The notes: generated by a model not told the origin, from the letters alone. DNA of 64,000 bases from Meandrina meandrites (GCA_963693305.1 OY855903.1:50371150-50435149), one strand, 5' to 3'. Positions 1 through 11,751 are shown, numbered from the stretch's first letter. Made by a program: numbers and translations.

Positions 1-1215
1 CTGCAAACCACCAACATAAAACAAATAAATCTGAAGTGTTATGGAACACGTGGAGTACAGAGGTTATTTTTCGTGCATTTTTTTATTATTTCTTCTATTT
101 GGAAAGTTGTTTACATATTCAGCTTGAGGAAAGTTCTTAATTTGTACGAATTAAGCAGATCATTGCTGAATTCTTTTGAGAATACTGCAAGAAGGTGAAC
201 TTTTATTTTTGCTTAAATTCAAATGTTATATTACGTGCAAGTAAAATGGAATTTCATTTTACCCTATGCATGCACGTTATCCTGAGCGTGACCGTCTGCT
301 GCTTAGCACCCCATTTATTCTGTTGCATGAACATGTTGCTGAACCGTCCATACAAGTCAAAGGAACATCAGATCCCTGCAAAATGATGTCCCCTCGACAA
401 GTCCCACGAATTTCAATAAAGTGCAACATGCCGCAGGGACAAAATTGTCGCTTTTGAAATTTGTGTTATACAAGCTTGAAACTGCCAGCACACACTAAAA
501 CACGAGAAGCTGCGACAGGTCCTTGCTACATTTTTTTGTGCATATTGTGATTTTGTCGCTATTACATATCCCCGGTACACGTCCCTGCTACACGTTCCCT
601 TAGGTGAACAGCACATGTTTTTATCGCTGCGACATGCCCCTTCGTGCGTAGGCACCTATACATAATAGGGCCTCATTGACATGTGTGATAATTTGCGCTC
701 TTGTGCTTAAACATATTGAATAACTGTCCCATCGAAAGCAAGCTTTTTAATACGTATTGTTGCGCTCTAGCTCACCTTCTAATGTTAGTACAAATACCTT
801 CAAGTTCAAGAGACATTGAAACATGCTATGGACATCCTATTTGTATAAATTAAACAGAGCAGATACTTTTCTGATGAGACCATATCTTTTCAGATATCGT
901 TCAGAGTACTGGAGAAAATGGCTAATGAGGCGGAAAAGGAGGTGTGAACCAAATACCGAACTCGCACGACAAGCAGGTTTTCTTGCGTGTTTGTGCAAAA
1001 CAGATTCACTTGAAAGTGGTCATTTTTTGTTAAAATTGTGTTGTTATCCAGTTCATTTGAAGTCACAAGCTAAGAAGAAGATACATAATGGATACAGAGT
1101 TCTCCTTCATGATGATGCAGACTCCTGTGCAGCACTTTGTGAAAATGACGAGATACGTGTCGCATTGAAGGGTCTCACTGCCTCAGAGAGGGATTTAGAA
1201 GTTAGGTGAGAATTG
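1..1215. other. Unassigned region with one low-confidence ORF
   Basis: No recognised gene. An open frame on the plus strand at 823-1209 (128 codons) ends close to a possible splice donor (TTAG|GTGAGA near 1204). Its last 45 residues have a protein-like composition, but I recognise no domain and the N-terminal half looks random. It could be a decayed exon that was followed by insertion of the adjacent foldback element. The rest shows no repeat or RNA gene that I can name. Confidence 0.3.
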
Positions 1216-1596
1216 GCAATGTTCTAAACGAGCAGGGGACTGGGTACGAATATTTAAAATCGATTCAATTGAAAAATGAAGCCCGTCATCTGAAAGAGCA
1301 TCCAAACATTAGTAAGTTTACCGAATTTGAGAGTCATTGGTTTAAACGCAAAGGCATGGTACACGTTTTAAAATTGCTAAAATGAGAGAGCTTAGTATGG
1401 ATTGGAGGGACAACTACTGAGCTCTCTTATTTTAGCGATTTTTAAAAGTGTACCATGCCTTTGCATTTTAACCAATAACTCTCAAATTTGGTAAACTTAC
1501 TAATGTTCGGATGCTCTTTCAGATGACGGGCTCCATTTTTCAATTCAACCGATTTTAAAAATTCGTACCCAGTCCCCCGCTCGTTCAGAACATGGC
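1216..1596. repeat. Long foldback (inverted-repeat) element
   Basis: Two arms of about 178 bp (1216-1394 and 1419-1596) are near-perfect reverse complements around a loop of about 24 bp. Shared blocks include GACTGGGTACGAAT, GCCCGTCATCTGAAAGAGC and GCAAAGGCATGGTACAC, each found again inverted. There is no coding capacity. This is the structure of a foldback/MITE-type element or a recent inverted duplication. No convincing target duplication is visible, so the transposon class is open. Confidence 0.85.
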
Positions 1597-2562
1597 CCAT
1601 TATCCAGGAAAAATTAAGTACAAAGGAAGCACAACCTTTTTGATATCACTTTTTCTTCAACAAAGAAACGGTATATTGGTGTAAAGGGCACCTGAATATG
1701 ATGGCCTAAAATTAATGAAAACATCTTGAATTTACTTCTGATATAGAAAGGGACCCGCGCACCTTCATGTGCTACTAAACATTTACATGAAGACTTCCAC
1801 AGTACTTTAACTTATAAATAACTGCACAAACAATATATAAAATAAATGAATTTTATGTTCTCATGGCAAAAACGATTGAGAACATAAAATTCATGCCTTT
1901 GAGCCAACGTGTAATATTCCCTTCATTATGATGTAGTTGATATGGCCGATTCTTATTTCATTGTTTTCGAAAAATCGAGCCAGTTTTACAAATCACCGTT
2001 CGTTTTCATAGAAAATACAAAGCACCCGTGTCCAGGATGTAGAAACACTAACTGAATTCCAATCAAGCACAATACATGAAATACTTGTAAACTAAATAAA
2101 GTAACACATAAGAACTGAAAACATCACTGACTTTGACTTGAATCCGATGCGGCAATGTCTTGACAGCCGATAGCTTTCAACTGCTTTTGTTTTCCTCTTG
2201 ACAATATATTGCACTTTGTGAAATTCCTTGCGAAGAATTCCCTCTAAAAACCTTGAAATCGTTAAGGTTTCCATTATCATGTTCTCTTCCTTAAGTTGTT
2301 GGGAAAACTCATTCTTTTTCGTCGCTTAAATAAACAAACCTGCTTGTCGATGATTGCTAACAACAAACGACACAAAAAACCAAGTCCGTTCAACAAAGTA
2401 GAAAAGGGCGAATTGTGACGTCAATGAGCGATATGACACTCACAAGCGTGTCATACAGAAAATACGCCACGCGGGTCCCGGATGGAGTGACGTATGGATT
2501 CTACCGTATGGTTTAGTTTTAATGGCCAGTAAACTGACTCTCCATATAATAAAAGCATGTAT
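1597..2562. other. Unassigned intergenic DNA with a short perfect hairpin
   Basis: No gene recognised. A perfect 18-bp inverted repeat (ATGAATTTTATGTTCTCA at 1846-1863 and its complement at 1877-1894) could form a small stem-loop with a 13-nt loop. Nothing else in this stretch stands out. Confidence 0.5.
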
Positions 2563-3275
2563 GTACAACGTGCCATACATTCTCTGTATGAATCTGTAAC
2601 TTAAACGATTAAATAATTTTACAGCTCGAATATTACACCTTTCGATCTAAGTCTCGGTGGAAAGTACCTCTGTTTGACTTTTATTAAGCCTCAAATTGTG
2701 TATCTGAGTAGATCGTCGAGGAGCCGAGAAATTGGCAATTCTGTGCAACGATTCCATTCAGTGTTCATACTTTGCTCTGTAAATATATAAATCATGACTG
2801 CCATTAAAGAATTCTACAGCACGAGTAGTACGCCTTTTGATATAAAATTTGGAGAAAAGTTTATCTCTATGACTCTTAGAAATCTAACGTTTTTATTTTT
2901 GGTAAATATCATTGATGAACCGAGAAATTTTGGAATTCTGTGCAACATGCCCATACATTCTGTGTAATAAGATAAGCGCGCCCATACATTCTCTGTATAG
3001 ATCTGTAACTAAAACGATTAATAATTCTATAGCTCGACTATTAAGCCTTGTGAAAAGTATCTCTTTATGACTCTAATTAAGCCTCCATTTTTGTAACTTG
3101 TGTGGATCGTCGAGAAGCCGATAAATTAGCAATTCTTTGCAACGTGCCCATTCGATGTCTATATCTGTAATTATATAAATCACTTTTGCGATTAATAAAT
3201 CTACAGCACGAATATTACACCTTTTGTCCTAAAACTTGGTGAAAAATATCTCTGTGTGATTCTTATTAAATCAAA
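2563..3275. repeat. Diverged tandem repeat, about four units of 170-220 bp
   Basis: Blocks recur in the same order about every 200 bp: CTGTATxxATCTGTAA, then a short AT stretch, then TCTACAGCACGAxTATTACxCCTTTT, then TGGxGAAAAxTATCTCTxTGACTCTTATTAA, then GATCGTCGAGxAGCCGAxAAATT and GCAATTCTGTGCAAC. Units start near 2579, 2765, 2988 and 3155. They are diverged by substitutions and indels, so this is an old satellite-like or composite repeat. No coding frame follows the units. Confidence 0.75.
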
Positions 3276-4623
3276 AGTGAAGGAGCGGAACAACTCTTAC
3301 AGTTGTCTAACATAAATATTCTATTTTTTTTTTATTTCAGCTTTCTTGGAGTGAATTACTTTACCACTAGCGCGACTGTTAGACGGGATCCTCTGTGTGT
3401 CGTTCCAGAAATTAATTTTAACCTATATATCAGGAGACGACGAATAGCACGTCTGTGTACATTGACACTCGCCCTGCCTCCTTTAGTAAGACATTTCTCC
3501 GTATTTTCTAACATCTCAGTTTCATAGTTTCCCTTACAGCCTCTGCTTTATGCTTGGTACCATTTAAAGTCTTATTAGGTAGTATATTGATAATTCTCAA
3601 ATTTCATTTCATAGAATACGACAACGCAAAGCCAAACTGGTAAGTACAACAACAACTTTATTACCAAAAAAAGACTTCATACAATGCTTCATAAAAAACA
3701 TGTTGCAAGTACTGTTTTGGTAGTTAAGTTGTTGTTGTTGTTTTTTTTAAGACTATCTAATATAAAAATGTACAAACATTGGCTTTAAATCAGTTACGTA
3801 CCAAGTTATCATAATCATCATCATCACCATCGTACTTATTTGATAAGGTCGAATTGTTATTTTTGAACATTACAGGAGGTTTAAGAAGAAATGTGTGCGT
3901 TGATGTAGAGTTTTTGAGCCAATTAACTATCCGCACAATAATCCTCTTATAAAGAGAAAGAACACAAATTTGACCGAGAACCAGTAAGAAAGCACTTTCA
4001 AACCAGTCAAGCTAGTTTTTAGACCAGTTGGATTTGATAATTCAAAATGGCGAAAGTATCTTGTAAGGAAATGGGTCAAGCTGGCTTTTGTAACGAAACC
4101 TCCATGCGAATATTTTCAGGAGAATCTAAATGTACTTTATTGAGAACAAAAGGTTAACAACCAAATGGGTTTTCATCCGTGCGTACTGTCTTTTCCATTT
4201 CGCACTGATCTTGATTCGTATTAAAGGTAACAGTGAATGTTAGGGTTTAGGGGCGTCAACAGCCAGAGGAATGGTCATTGTCTTCAACCTCTACGTAACT
4301 TCACATGTACGGATGTCAACGTTGCCTTTCAGTTCATGCTGGCTTTGAACACATCCTAAAAGCGATCTCCTTATATATTAAAGCTTTCTTTACACCACAT
4401 GGCTCTTACCACCCTTTTCTAGTAGCAGTAAAACATCTTTCTTGAAAACCTCCTATTTTGTATTTTTACACCTACTACTGAATTTGTTCGCGCGATAATC
4501 GTGGCTTTGAATAACGCTCATATGTGGTGCTATACTTTGCCGAGCAGCTGCTTCTTGAGACTTTGCTCAGAGTGGTTAAAACCATCCTTTCTTGATGTGC
4601 TCATCACGTTATTTTCTTTGTAG
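3276..4623 (+). other. Region upstream of the Death-like exon with a possible micro-exon
   Basis: Probably intronic to the gene ending at 4910. A candidate 25-nt micro-exon lies at 3615-3639, between a TTTCATAG acceptor and a CTG|GTAAGT donor. Read in phase 0 it leaves phase 1, which fits the acceptor at 4624. A longer open stretch after a TTTATTTCAG acceptor (about 3341-3520) might be exonic, but I found no matching donor or domain. No phosphorylase exons are present here. Confidence 0.3.
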
Positions 4624-4910
4624 GTGCAGTTAAAGAAGGCACACCAATTCGTAAAGAGTTATTTGAGTTGTCGCAGAAACTTGATCGCTGGAAACCGCTT
4701 GGCCGTCAGCTAGGAATAGAGGAATCCAAACTTACAAAATTCAAAAAAGAAGACGAGGAATTGGACGAACAAGCTTATCAAATGCTACGGCACTGGAAGC
4801 AGAGTAATGCCGCAAATGCAACTTACCTGCTTTTATATAACGCTTTATGTAATGTAGGTCGTAAAGATTTGGCCGACAAATTTTGCCTTGCTGACAGAAG
4901 TACCTTATGA
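4624..4910 (+). CDS. Death-like domain, terminal exon of a host gene (5' exons not found)
   Basis: A phase-1 exon opens after TTTCTTTGTAG (acceptor ends at 4623) and runs to a TGA at 4908-4910. It encodes about 94 residues with the Death-fold pattern: LFELSQKL, then WKPLGRQLGI, an acidic/basic turn, AYQMLRHWKQ, and LLYNALCNVGRKDLADKF. The same order of helices and the W-x-x-LGR-x-LG motif occur in the last exons of the two PNP-Death genes in this window, and the entry phase is the same. Death-superfamily domains mediate homotypic adaptor contacts in apoptosis and inflammation pathways. The gene may be a third, diverged PNP-Death paralogue that has lost or hidden its 5' part, or a different Death protein whose other exons I cannot see. 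Confidence 0.7.
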
Positions 4911-5166
4911 TTTCCACTTGTTTTCTTAAAGAAGCATTTTAATCTGTTTTTAGGTCTTTATCTCAGACCATTTATTGCTGGTTTTTTATATATCTATTTG
5001 GTTTTGGATAAATATACCATGGCGGCTTGTAGCGTAGTTACAAGCTTAATGATTAGGGACGAATCGTGGAATTATTTACAACATTTTCTTTCGCATTTTC
5101 TTTTTATTTCACATGCAGTTATTAATAACACTACTTATAAGGAAAGTACTTATATACCAAAAACAC
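4911..5166. other. 3' flank of the Death-like exon
   Basis: AT-rich sequence between the Death-like stop codon and the end of the LINE coding remnant. It probably contains the 3' UTR. No canonical AATAAA could be fixed with confidence. Confidence 0.3.
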
Positions 5167-5490
5167 TTACTGATATATTAATGAAACTACGTCAATTTTT
5201 ACATTTTTAGGCAGCAGGCCTAAAAAACAATTATTTGTAGTAAATTTCTTCCAATTAGCGTCATGAAATGTTCGCTTGCCATTAGATTCGGAGATAACCG
5301 TTTCGATTTGATATACTGAGGCAACTTTTGCAAGGAAGATCTTAAATGACGGAGGAAATCCCTCATTTCGACAGAAGTAAACGTGTTGTTTTGCTAAGAT
5401 CAACATATGGTTCAGAAGATAAAAGTCTACCTGTCTGTTTCAAAGTCCAAACATTTTGTCAACATCTGATAGTGTTTCGATTTTTATTTC
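5167..5490 (-). mobile_element. L1-like LINE, C-terminal segment (split by a DNA transposon)
   Basis: On the minus strand the frame reads through a D-x-x-LLNHMLILAKQHVYFCR-like block and a later NWKKF block, with one stop near 5430. The same arrangement (FVNHVILIAKHYLYSCR ... AKWSKF) is seen in the LINE remnant at 11.9-12.2 kb. It is the usual tail of non-LTR retrotransposon ORF2 after the CCHC-like knuckle. It is the continuation of the LINE at 7223-8790, separated from it by the TA-flanked element at 5493-7220. Confidence 0.75.
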
Positions 5491-5492
5491 TA

Positions 5493-7220
5493 CAGTCGAC
5501 TCCCGATAACTCGAACCCTCGCTAACTCGAACCTCGCGCTAACTCGAACCAAAATCGATTTCCCCCGGATTTCCGTCATACATTTACTGTAATTTTACCC
5601 TCGGTAACTCGAACCCTCGATAACTCGAACCTCCCGCTAACTCGAACCAATTTTCGTTTCCCTTCAGGTCATTTTCCATATAATTTTACCCCCGATAACT
5701 CGAACCATGTTCGTCAATACGTGACAAGTCAAAGCAAACAGTGTACTGTAGACCAAAACATTGAATTCTTTTTGAAGCAGCCGTGTATAGTTCTTTGCCT
5801 TTTTGTGCATTACACAAAACGTGTTCAGTCTACTTTTGGTTTAGGTTGACACCGATTCTTTCAAATCCAATGTTAGAAAACTTTCAAGGATAATCGATAC
5901 ATACATACATATGTAACAGATTAGTTGAGAAGCGTCAGGGCGTATTATGACTACACTGTGTTTCTCGAAAAAGTAAATCACATGAACTCGGTAGCAATAG
6001 CCCAACATTGTTCACTTTAAAACCTGCGAAGTTCCCAGAACCTGTACTTCTCCTGCTGCTTTGTTTTGTTTCACGTTTCGTTACGTTCTGATTTATACAG
6101 TAACCTCGGGAGTAATGTATTGTTCCATTTTTACTCGACTTCTATACAATTAAGGACGGTGCCTACTTTTGTTACTGCGCACATCTTCTGCGCATCACGC
6201 AAGGCATCGATCACACTAGACGCGCGCGCTAAGGGAATTTGCTCGCTAAAAATGACGAATTCAACTTCGCCACCAAGCGCGCGACTAAAATGCAAGAAAA
6301 TTTCGGTTGCAACGAAATCCAGTTAATGGACATACTAAACCAGGAACAGTGAAAGAGTAACATATCAGTAAGCCCTAAACGCTTATCGATAAAAATGGCT
6401 CACATTTAACAGTCTGAAACACATCGCTAATCGCTCAAACGTAATCAGCAAACTGCTAACTACATATGGCGTGGTGCACGCGTGAAAAATTGCGCGAGAA
6501 GCAAATATTTAACTCGCTAGGGAGGGGATAGGAAAAGTGTAACTGCCCTCAAAAGCGATTCCATACAACTCGTACAACTTTTAAAAACGCGTGGTGACCC
6601 ATACGTTTTATTTTATAAAATGGAAGTGGTAAGTCTAAAGAACACATGATTAATTTTTCGTTCAGTGCAAAAATTGTTTAGGCTGTTTTTCTGGCCTTGC
6701 AAGAGAGAGCTGTTAGAGTCAAAAATGGCTCAAGTGCAATCGTTTTGTCAATAAAAACGTGGTTCACGCAGTTTCAAAGATAGTATTTGTTAGTTATTTT
6801 TAAGATCGTTATATTTAGTGTTGATTTTGTTTATGAAAAACCAAATTCAAAGGTAATTTGTAAGGAAATTTTATTTCCTTTTACTTTTTTTGAAAATGCC
6901 ACGTCAGCACTTTTTTCAAGATTTCAAACCTAATTATCTCGAAAATTTGCGTGGCTACTCCTAATTTTCTTTTTGGATTTTAATAGCCCTTGGTAACATC
7001 TACTTCCCTTGCATAGTCATCGGCCGGGCAAAAGTACCTCGCTATTAGTAGGCACCGTCCTTAAATTTGGTTGAAATGTACATGGTATGAATCAAATACA
7101 GTGAATACCGTTTTTTACATAGTTTCGTTCATTTGTTCTCAACTCTCGATAACTCGAACTCCCGATAACTCGAACCATTTTCAATTTCCCTTGAAGGTTC
7201 GAGTTATCGGGAGTCGACTG
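5493..7220. mobile_element. Tigger/pogo-like (Tc1/mariner) non-autonomous element
   Basis: The ends are CAGTCGACTCCCGATAACTC and its exact complement, with TA on both outer sides (5491-5492 and 7221-7222), the target duplication of Tc1/mariner. The subterminal part of the left end repeats a GATAACTCGAAC/CTAACTCGAACC motif at least seven times, and two more copies sit inside the right end. No transposase frame is visible in the 1.7 kb. The element carries a second transposon (6150-7064) and itself interrupts an L1-like LINE. Confidence 0.8.
6150..7064. mobile_element. TTAA-flanked MITE (piggyBac-like), nested
   Basis: The left end reads TTAAGGACGGTGCCTACT and the right end AGTAGGCACCGTCCTTAA, a 14-bp terminal inverted repeat bordered by TTAA on both sides. 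TTAA duplication is the signature of piggyBac-family transposition. The 0.9-kb interior has no transposase. It sits wholly inside the Tigger/pogo-like element, so it inserted later. Confidence 0.75.
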
Positions 7221-7222
7221 TA

Positions 7223-8790
7223 TCATGTTTAGCCAGTTAATTAGTTCTCTCCAGAAACTGTCGGAATATTCGCATTTTATCAGCAGATGTTCGATAGATT
7301 CACTTTTATTCTTGCAGAAAGTACACAGAGACGAAGTCACTAGGCCAATTTTGTGGAGAAACTTATGTTTCTCCCTAAATATCTATGTAATATCTTGTAT
7401 TGGAATTCACGGGATCTAGAATCAATAGCTACTTTGAAGGGAATGCGATATATCTCTTTCCATTCCAGTGTCTCGCTATATGTCTGTGTATACCTCAGCT
7501 GTGCAGTTGGTACACTCTCGTTCTTTGAGCGAACTTCGTTACAAATGCTCTTGGATATGACCTAACCAAGTATACATTGTGGCCATTTAGGTGTAACTGT
7601 GCATTACTGGAAACGTAGTGTTTTTTTTTTTTTTTTGAAAAACTATTGCAGGTTTTTAAATGGTGTCGTCATTGTGCAGGTAAAGTGTCTATGATCGCCA
7701 TTATCTGAAACTTTTCTTTGGATGTAAGCGAAGAACCTGTAATAATTTGAAACCCTGTGAATACCGCATTTTCTTTGGTCGTAAGAACCCCAAGTGTAAT
7801 AATTCCTTTTCTAAATAACGCTTCCTAGAAAATGGACCTACCTTAAATGCAAATAAACCTGTTGTTCCAAATCACTGAATGTGTATTTCTTGACAAAGTG
7901 CTTGCTCAGTTATCTTACTCGCGCATGAATATTCTGCAAAACATCGCAGACATTCTTCATAATAAATGGGTAAATCAATAGGCAATTTCTTCAAGTCAAA
8001 GGCACAGCGCAGTAGTAGTTTAGACTCGGTAATGGGACAGAATAATCTTCCAATTATTTTGTTGATCATCGGCAAATTTCTGGTAGCACATAATCCTTTG
8101 ACTTTTAATAATCGATTTTTCATGAGGTGCTTTTAGTCCACCATTATCGATATCACTTATAAGTGATTAACGTTTGGAAGAGTAATCTGTTGACTTCCAT
8201 TACGGTATCTTTGTTGCACGTAAATTAAACTGGCTCAGTACATGAACAGTGGTATCACAAACGTCTTTATAATCTGAATTCTTCCTAGAATGGTAACGTC
8301 CCTCCACTTTCACATTTGCAACTTTTCATTAATCGATTAAAAGAATTTCATCAAAATTTAACTTTTTCTTTGACTTTCACTGTATGTAAAGTAAACTGTC
8401 TTTAATTCATATGTTTTTTGGAGGATTACATCCATTGCTGCCAAGGAGACTCGATTACTCAAAAGCGTACATTCAGTTTTTTCGGAGTTGATTTCAAGTC
8501 CAGAGCATTTACTAAACAAGTCAGTAGTGCAAAGAAGGGCTTGGAGAGATCTTCTGTTCTTACAAAGGTTGTAACATCGTCGGCAAATATTTCAAGTTTA
8601 ATTTCTTCCTTATCGACTTAAACCCCTTGGATATTGCCATTTCCACGCACGGCGATAGCAAACATTTCTAGAAAAATAATATACAAATACGCTGATAGGG
8701 GGTTACCTTGTCTCGCACCTCTTCTTATGTTCAAAGGGGCCCGTCGTAAAACCATTATTCGTAGCTCAAAAATGTTTTATACGGGGAGAC
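7223..8790 (-). mobile_element. L1-like LINE fragment: reverse transcriptase and CCHC-like knuckle
   Basis: Minus strand. At about 8550-8770 the translation carries the RT signature RRGARQGNPLS (thumb-side GxRQGxPLS), then a hydrophobic IIFLEM stretch and EIFADDVT, the F/YADD catalytic box. At 7230-7320 it carries C-x2-C-x8-H-x4-C (CTFCKN ... EHLLIKC), the terminal knuckle of L1-type ORF2, followed by FWRELINWLN. Several stops and frameshifts make it non-functional, and it is 5'-truncated near 8790. The coding sense resumes at 5490, beyond the inserted DNA transposon. Confidence 0.8.
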
Positions 8791-9019
8791 TCCCCCGAGG
8801 TCCAACCCCTTACCCTTTTATATACCTTCTTTTTTTTTTTTAGAAAAGGCACCCCTTTTGTATACCTTTTATTGGAAAAGGCACCCCTTTCATATGCCTT
8901 CTTACGAAGACTGTTTTCCTTTTTCTAAACGCCTGGAATGAACTTTTAAGGGCCAAATCCCTCGGGTTTGCACGGCGTACAACACGAAAATTCACTCTAG
9001 TTGACTGTCCTGTTTATAG
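8791..9019. repeat. Short tandem duplication of a pyrimidine-rich motif
   Basis: A unit of about 50 bp with AAAAGGCACCCCTTT followed by ATATGCCTT or ATACCTTTT is present at about 8842-8905, with a partial copy before it. No gene is seen. This stretch separates the LINE from the BEL/Pao remnant and could include part of a degraded LTR. Confidence 0.4.
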
Positions 9020-9269
9020 TTAATCATCATTCGACCTATTGAACAATCTCCAAAATGTTAACTCGGTCGTAAACACCCGGTAAAGACGTTTCTTCGAGTG
9101 AAATGCCGCTAACCAAACAACACATGTTCTGCAAAGTGCGCCATTACATGCACGATTGAACAACGACGAAGGGTGATCACGTGACCCCAAACGACGGGAA
9201 ACAAACAATATGAAAGAAACAGGGAACCCAGCAACACTCCACCCCATGCGCAACTTAGTAAAGCATTAC

Positions 9270-10440
9270 AGAACTAAGCGTGGGTTCCTCTCTAACAAGT
9301 TCAAGCAATTGTCGATATCAATATCAATGTCCACAAAGTTCACAACGTTTCTCAATCACGGCAATGTCTGTTGATCATTGTAATGTTCCGAGATTCCTTG
9401 ACTCTTCTAATAAACAAAGTTTCTGTATTGGTCGCACCAATGACGTCGTTGCTGATGTCTTAACTTCCACGGTTCGCACCAGACCATCCTTTCCTGCAAC
9501 TACCTTGATGATTCGACTCATGCGCCACCACCCCTTGGCAAGCCTTCATCTAAAAGCAGCCACAAGGTCTCCAACCTCTGCATTTCGGCGGGGTCTCTGC
9601 CTTTTCTGTCTCTCCTGTAACGCCGGGATGTACTCTTTCAATCACCTTTTCCAAAAATGGTCGGCTAAGATCTGCACATGTCTCCACTTCTTTCTAGCAA
9701 AAATATCCTCTTTTACGAAGGATCCAGGTGGCAAGGTGTAGAAAGCTCTCTGCAGCAATAAGTGATTAGGTGTTAACAGTTAAGGGTTCATGATCGTTTG
9801 GGCCATGAGAAGCGGCAGCAAGTAGCCTGGAATTCAAAATAGACTCCACCTCAGAAAGGACGGTTGCCAACACCTTTTCATCTACTAAGCTTTGTCCAAG
9901 AATGGCCTTCAGAGATGTACGGGTGCTGCGTATCAGCCTCTCCCAGACCCCACTGGCATGCGAAGCCTTCGGTGGTTGGAATATCCATTGACATCCCTTC
10001 TGGAACAGTTCGTCATGGATTTGTTTCTGGTTCCAGTTGTTTATTGCAGCTCTAAGCTCTCCTTCTGCGCCAACGAAGTTGCTTTTTCGTTGTCAGAATA
10101 AATACACTTGGGTGGGCCTCTTCGATTCATAAATCTTCTGAGAACGTTAATGAAGCAGTCCGACTCCAAAGATGTAGCCAACTCCAAATGAACTGCTCTA
10201 GAGTTCATACAAGTAAATATGGCACCCCACCTCTTGACTACTGCTCTTCCCCTCTTGACGTTTAACGGGCCAAAAAGTCAACTCCAGGATGAGTGAAGCT
10301 CATAAGCTGTGGTACGAAATGCTGGTAAGGCGGCCATCATCTGCTCCATCTTTGCTGCTCTCTGTTTTTTGCATTTCAGACATGATCGCACGACTTGATG
10401 TAAAGCAGACCTTCCCTTAGGTATCCAAAACTGTGTCAAT
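9270..10440 (-). pseudogene. BEL/Pao integrase and C-terminal domain (broken)
   Basis: On the minus strand the sequence reads SCLKCKKQRA (HHCC-type end), then a core block with GPLNVKRGRA, AIFTCMNSRAVHLEL and KCIYSDN, which holds two of the integrase acidic residues. After several stops come [25 protein letters not shown] and GDLV, the standard tail of BEL/Pao and related integrases. In-frame stops and at least one frameshift abolish function. It is part of the element spanning 9020-13917. Confidence 0.8.
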
Positions 10441-11057
10441 CAGCAACCCAGTCACATGATGTTTTGGAGGAAAAATCATTGGGAACTTGGCTTCTAACGT
10501 AATAGGGGCTTCAGGAATGCGGCATCCAACTCTCACCACACCGTTCACTAACACGGGCTGAAGTCTTACAATTCCACTCGAGCGTTTGGCGTTCCCTCGC
10601 TTCTCCAAGTCTCCAATCTCCTCTCGGTAGACTTTGCCTTGCACCAGCTTTACTATGGCAATTGTTGCTTTCTCTAAATCCTCTGTTGTCAGGTACTTGA
10701 CACTGTTGATATTGCTGCCTCTAGGACACTGCAGGTATGCTTTAAATTTCAACAGCCACACTACCTTTCGCTGCAGTACTGCCCAGGAAGAGTACCTCAC
10801 AAATAATTCATGCAACTTGTCTGAGATTGTCAAATTGAATATGGTCTTTGCCTTCTTGACTTCCAAATCGTCTTCTGGCAGTTGGCCTTCCTCAGGCTTT
10901 GACAAAAATGCAGGACCACTGAACCATCTTTCGCTGCTTAAAAGCTGGTGCGCTGAAAGCCCACGAGACGCATCATCTGCTAGATTGAGGGATCCCGGAC
11001 AGTGTCTCTACTGACTTGGCTGAGATACATCCCTGATCTCAGAAACCCGGTTTGCAA
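10417..11057 (-). pseudogene. BEL/Pao pol: RNase H end and pre-integrase segment
   Basis: The minus-strand frame includes ADDASRGLSAHQLL and RWFSGPAFL (end of the RNase H region), then about 160 open codons with the BEL pre-integrase pattern: LLKFKAYLQC, LVNGVVRVGCRI, EAKFPMIFPPKHHVTGLLI. One stop lies near 11010. The frame at 10417-10905 is the longest open stretch of the element. Confidence 0.8.
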
Positions 11058-11751
11058 CATAAGTCTTAAACCGACGAGACTGTTAATAGGACAATAAAAT
11101 GACTTTTTGAGGAAATATTGCTTATTTGCGCACGCGTAGATGTTCAATAATACAAGTACTTCGCGTTGAAAATTTTGTGCTATGCTACACTGAGGCCCAT
11201 GTATTGTACAAGTGTAGTTAAAAAGAGCTGCTTTGTCTCTGAAAATAAGAGGATGATAATAATTTACGAACTTACATTTTCCAGTTGGGCCTCGGCGTAA
11301 AATCCCCACAATGCTTCAGTTAATTTAGCTCTACCCGAGAAACACAAAATGAAGTGAACCGTTGTTTTGTTGTGTTCGTTTCTCGTAAAACAACAAGAAG
11401 TTGTTCTCTTTGTATCTTCGCCTTGTGCTTTTGCTTCTACATCCGAACTTTCTAGTTGCATTTTGTCCCATTCCTAACAAATAGACTCTGATTTTTCTTT
11501 TCGACTATTCGCTCAGCGAGAAACTATTCGAGACTTTTTTAACTTCAAAACTTGCTGTACGCAAGCTGTTCGCACCTGAATGGTTTCCCGCGTCGTTAAA
11601 CGTAACCTGATTGGTTAATATTCATCGGATGATGAACCGAGAACCAATCAGCTGCAGGGCCGTTAATGCATTAACGGCCCGCTAGGAGTCTTTTGCGGCC
11701 CGCAAAGCGCCTGTTTTCAAGAGGGCGGTTTTCAATTTGGCCGCGTATTTT
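11058..11751. other. Insertion of unknown origin inside the BEL/Pao element
   Basis: This block separates VANRVSE (11057) from the upstream RNase H piece at 12553 and shows no BEL similarity. It includes a perfect 24-bp palindrome (GGGCCGTTAATGCATTAACGGCCC, about 11658-11681) and a GC-rich tail. A minus-strand frame of 65 codons (11264-11461) is not recognised. It may be a separate transposon or a piece of host DNA brought in by rearrangement. Confidence 0.4.
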
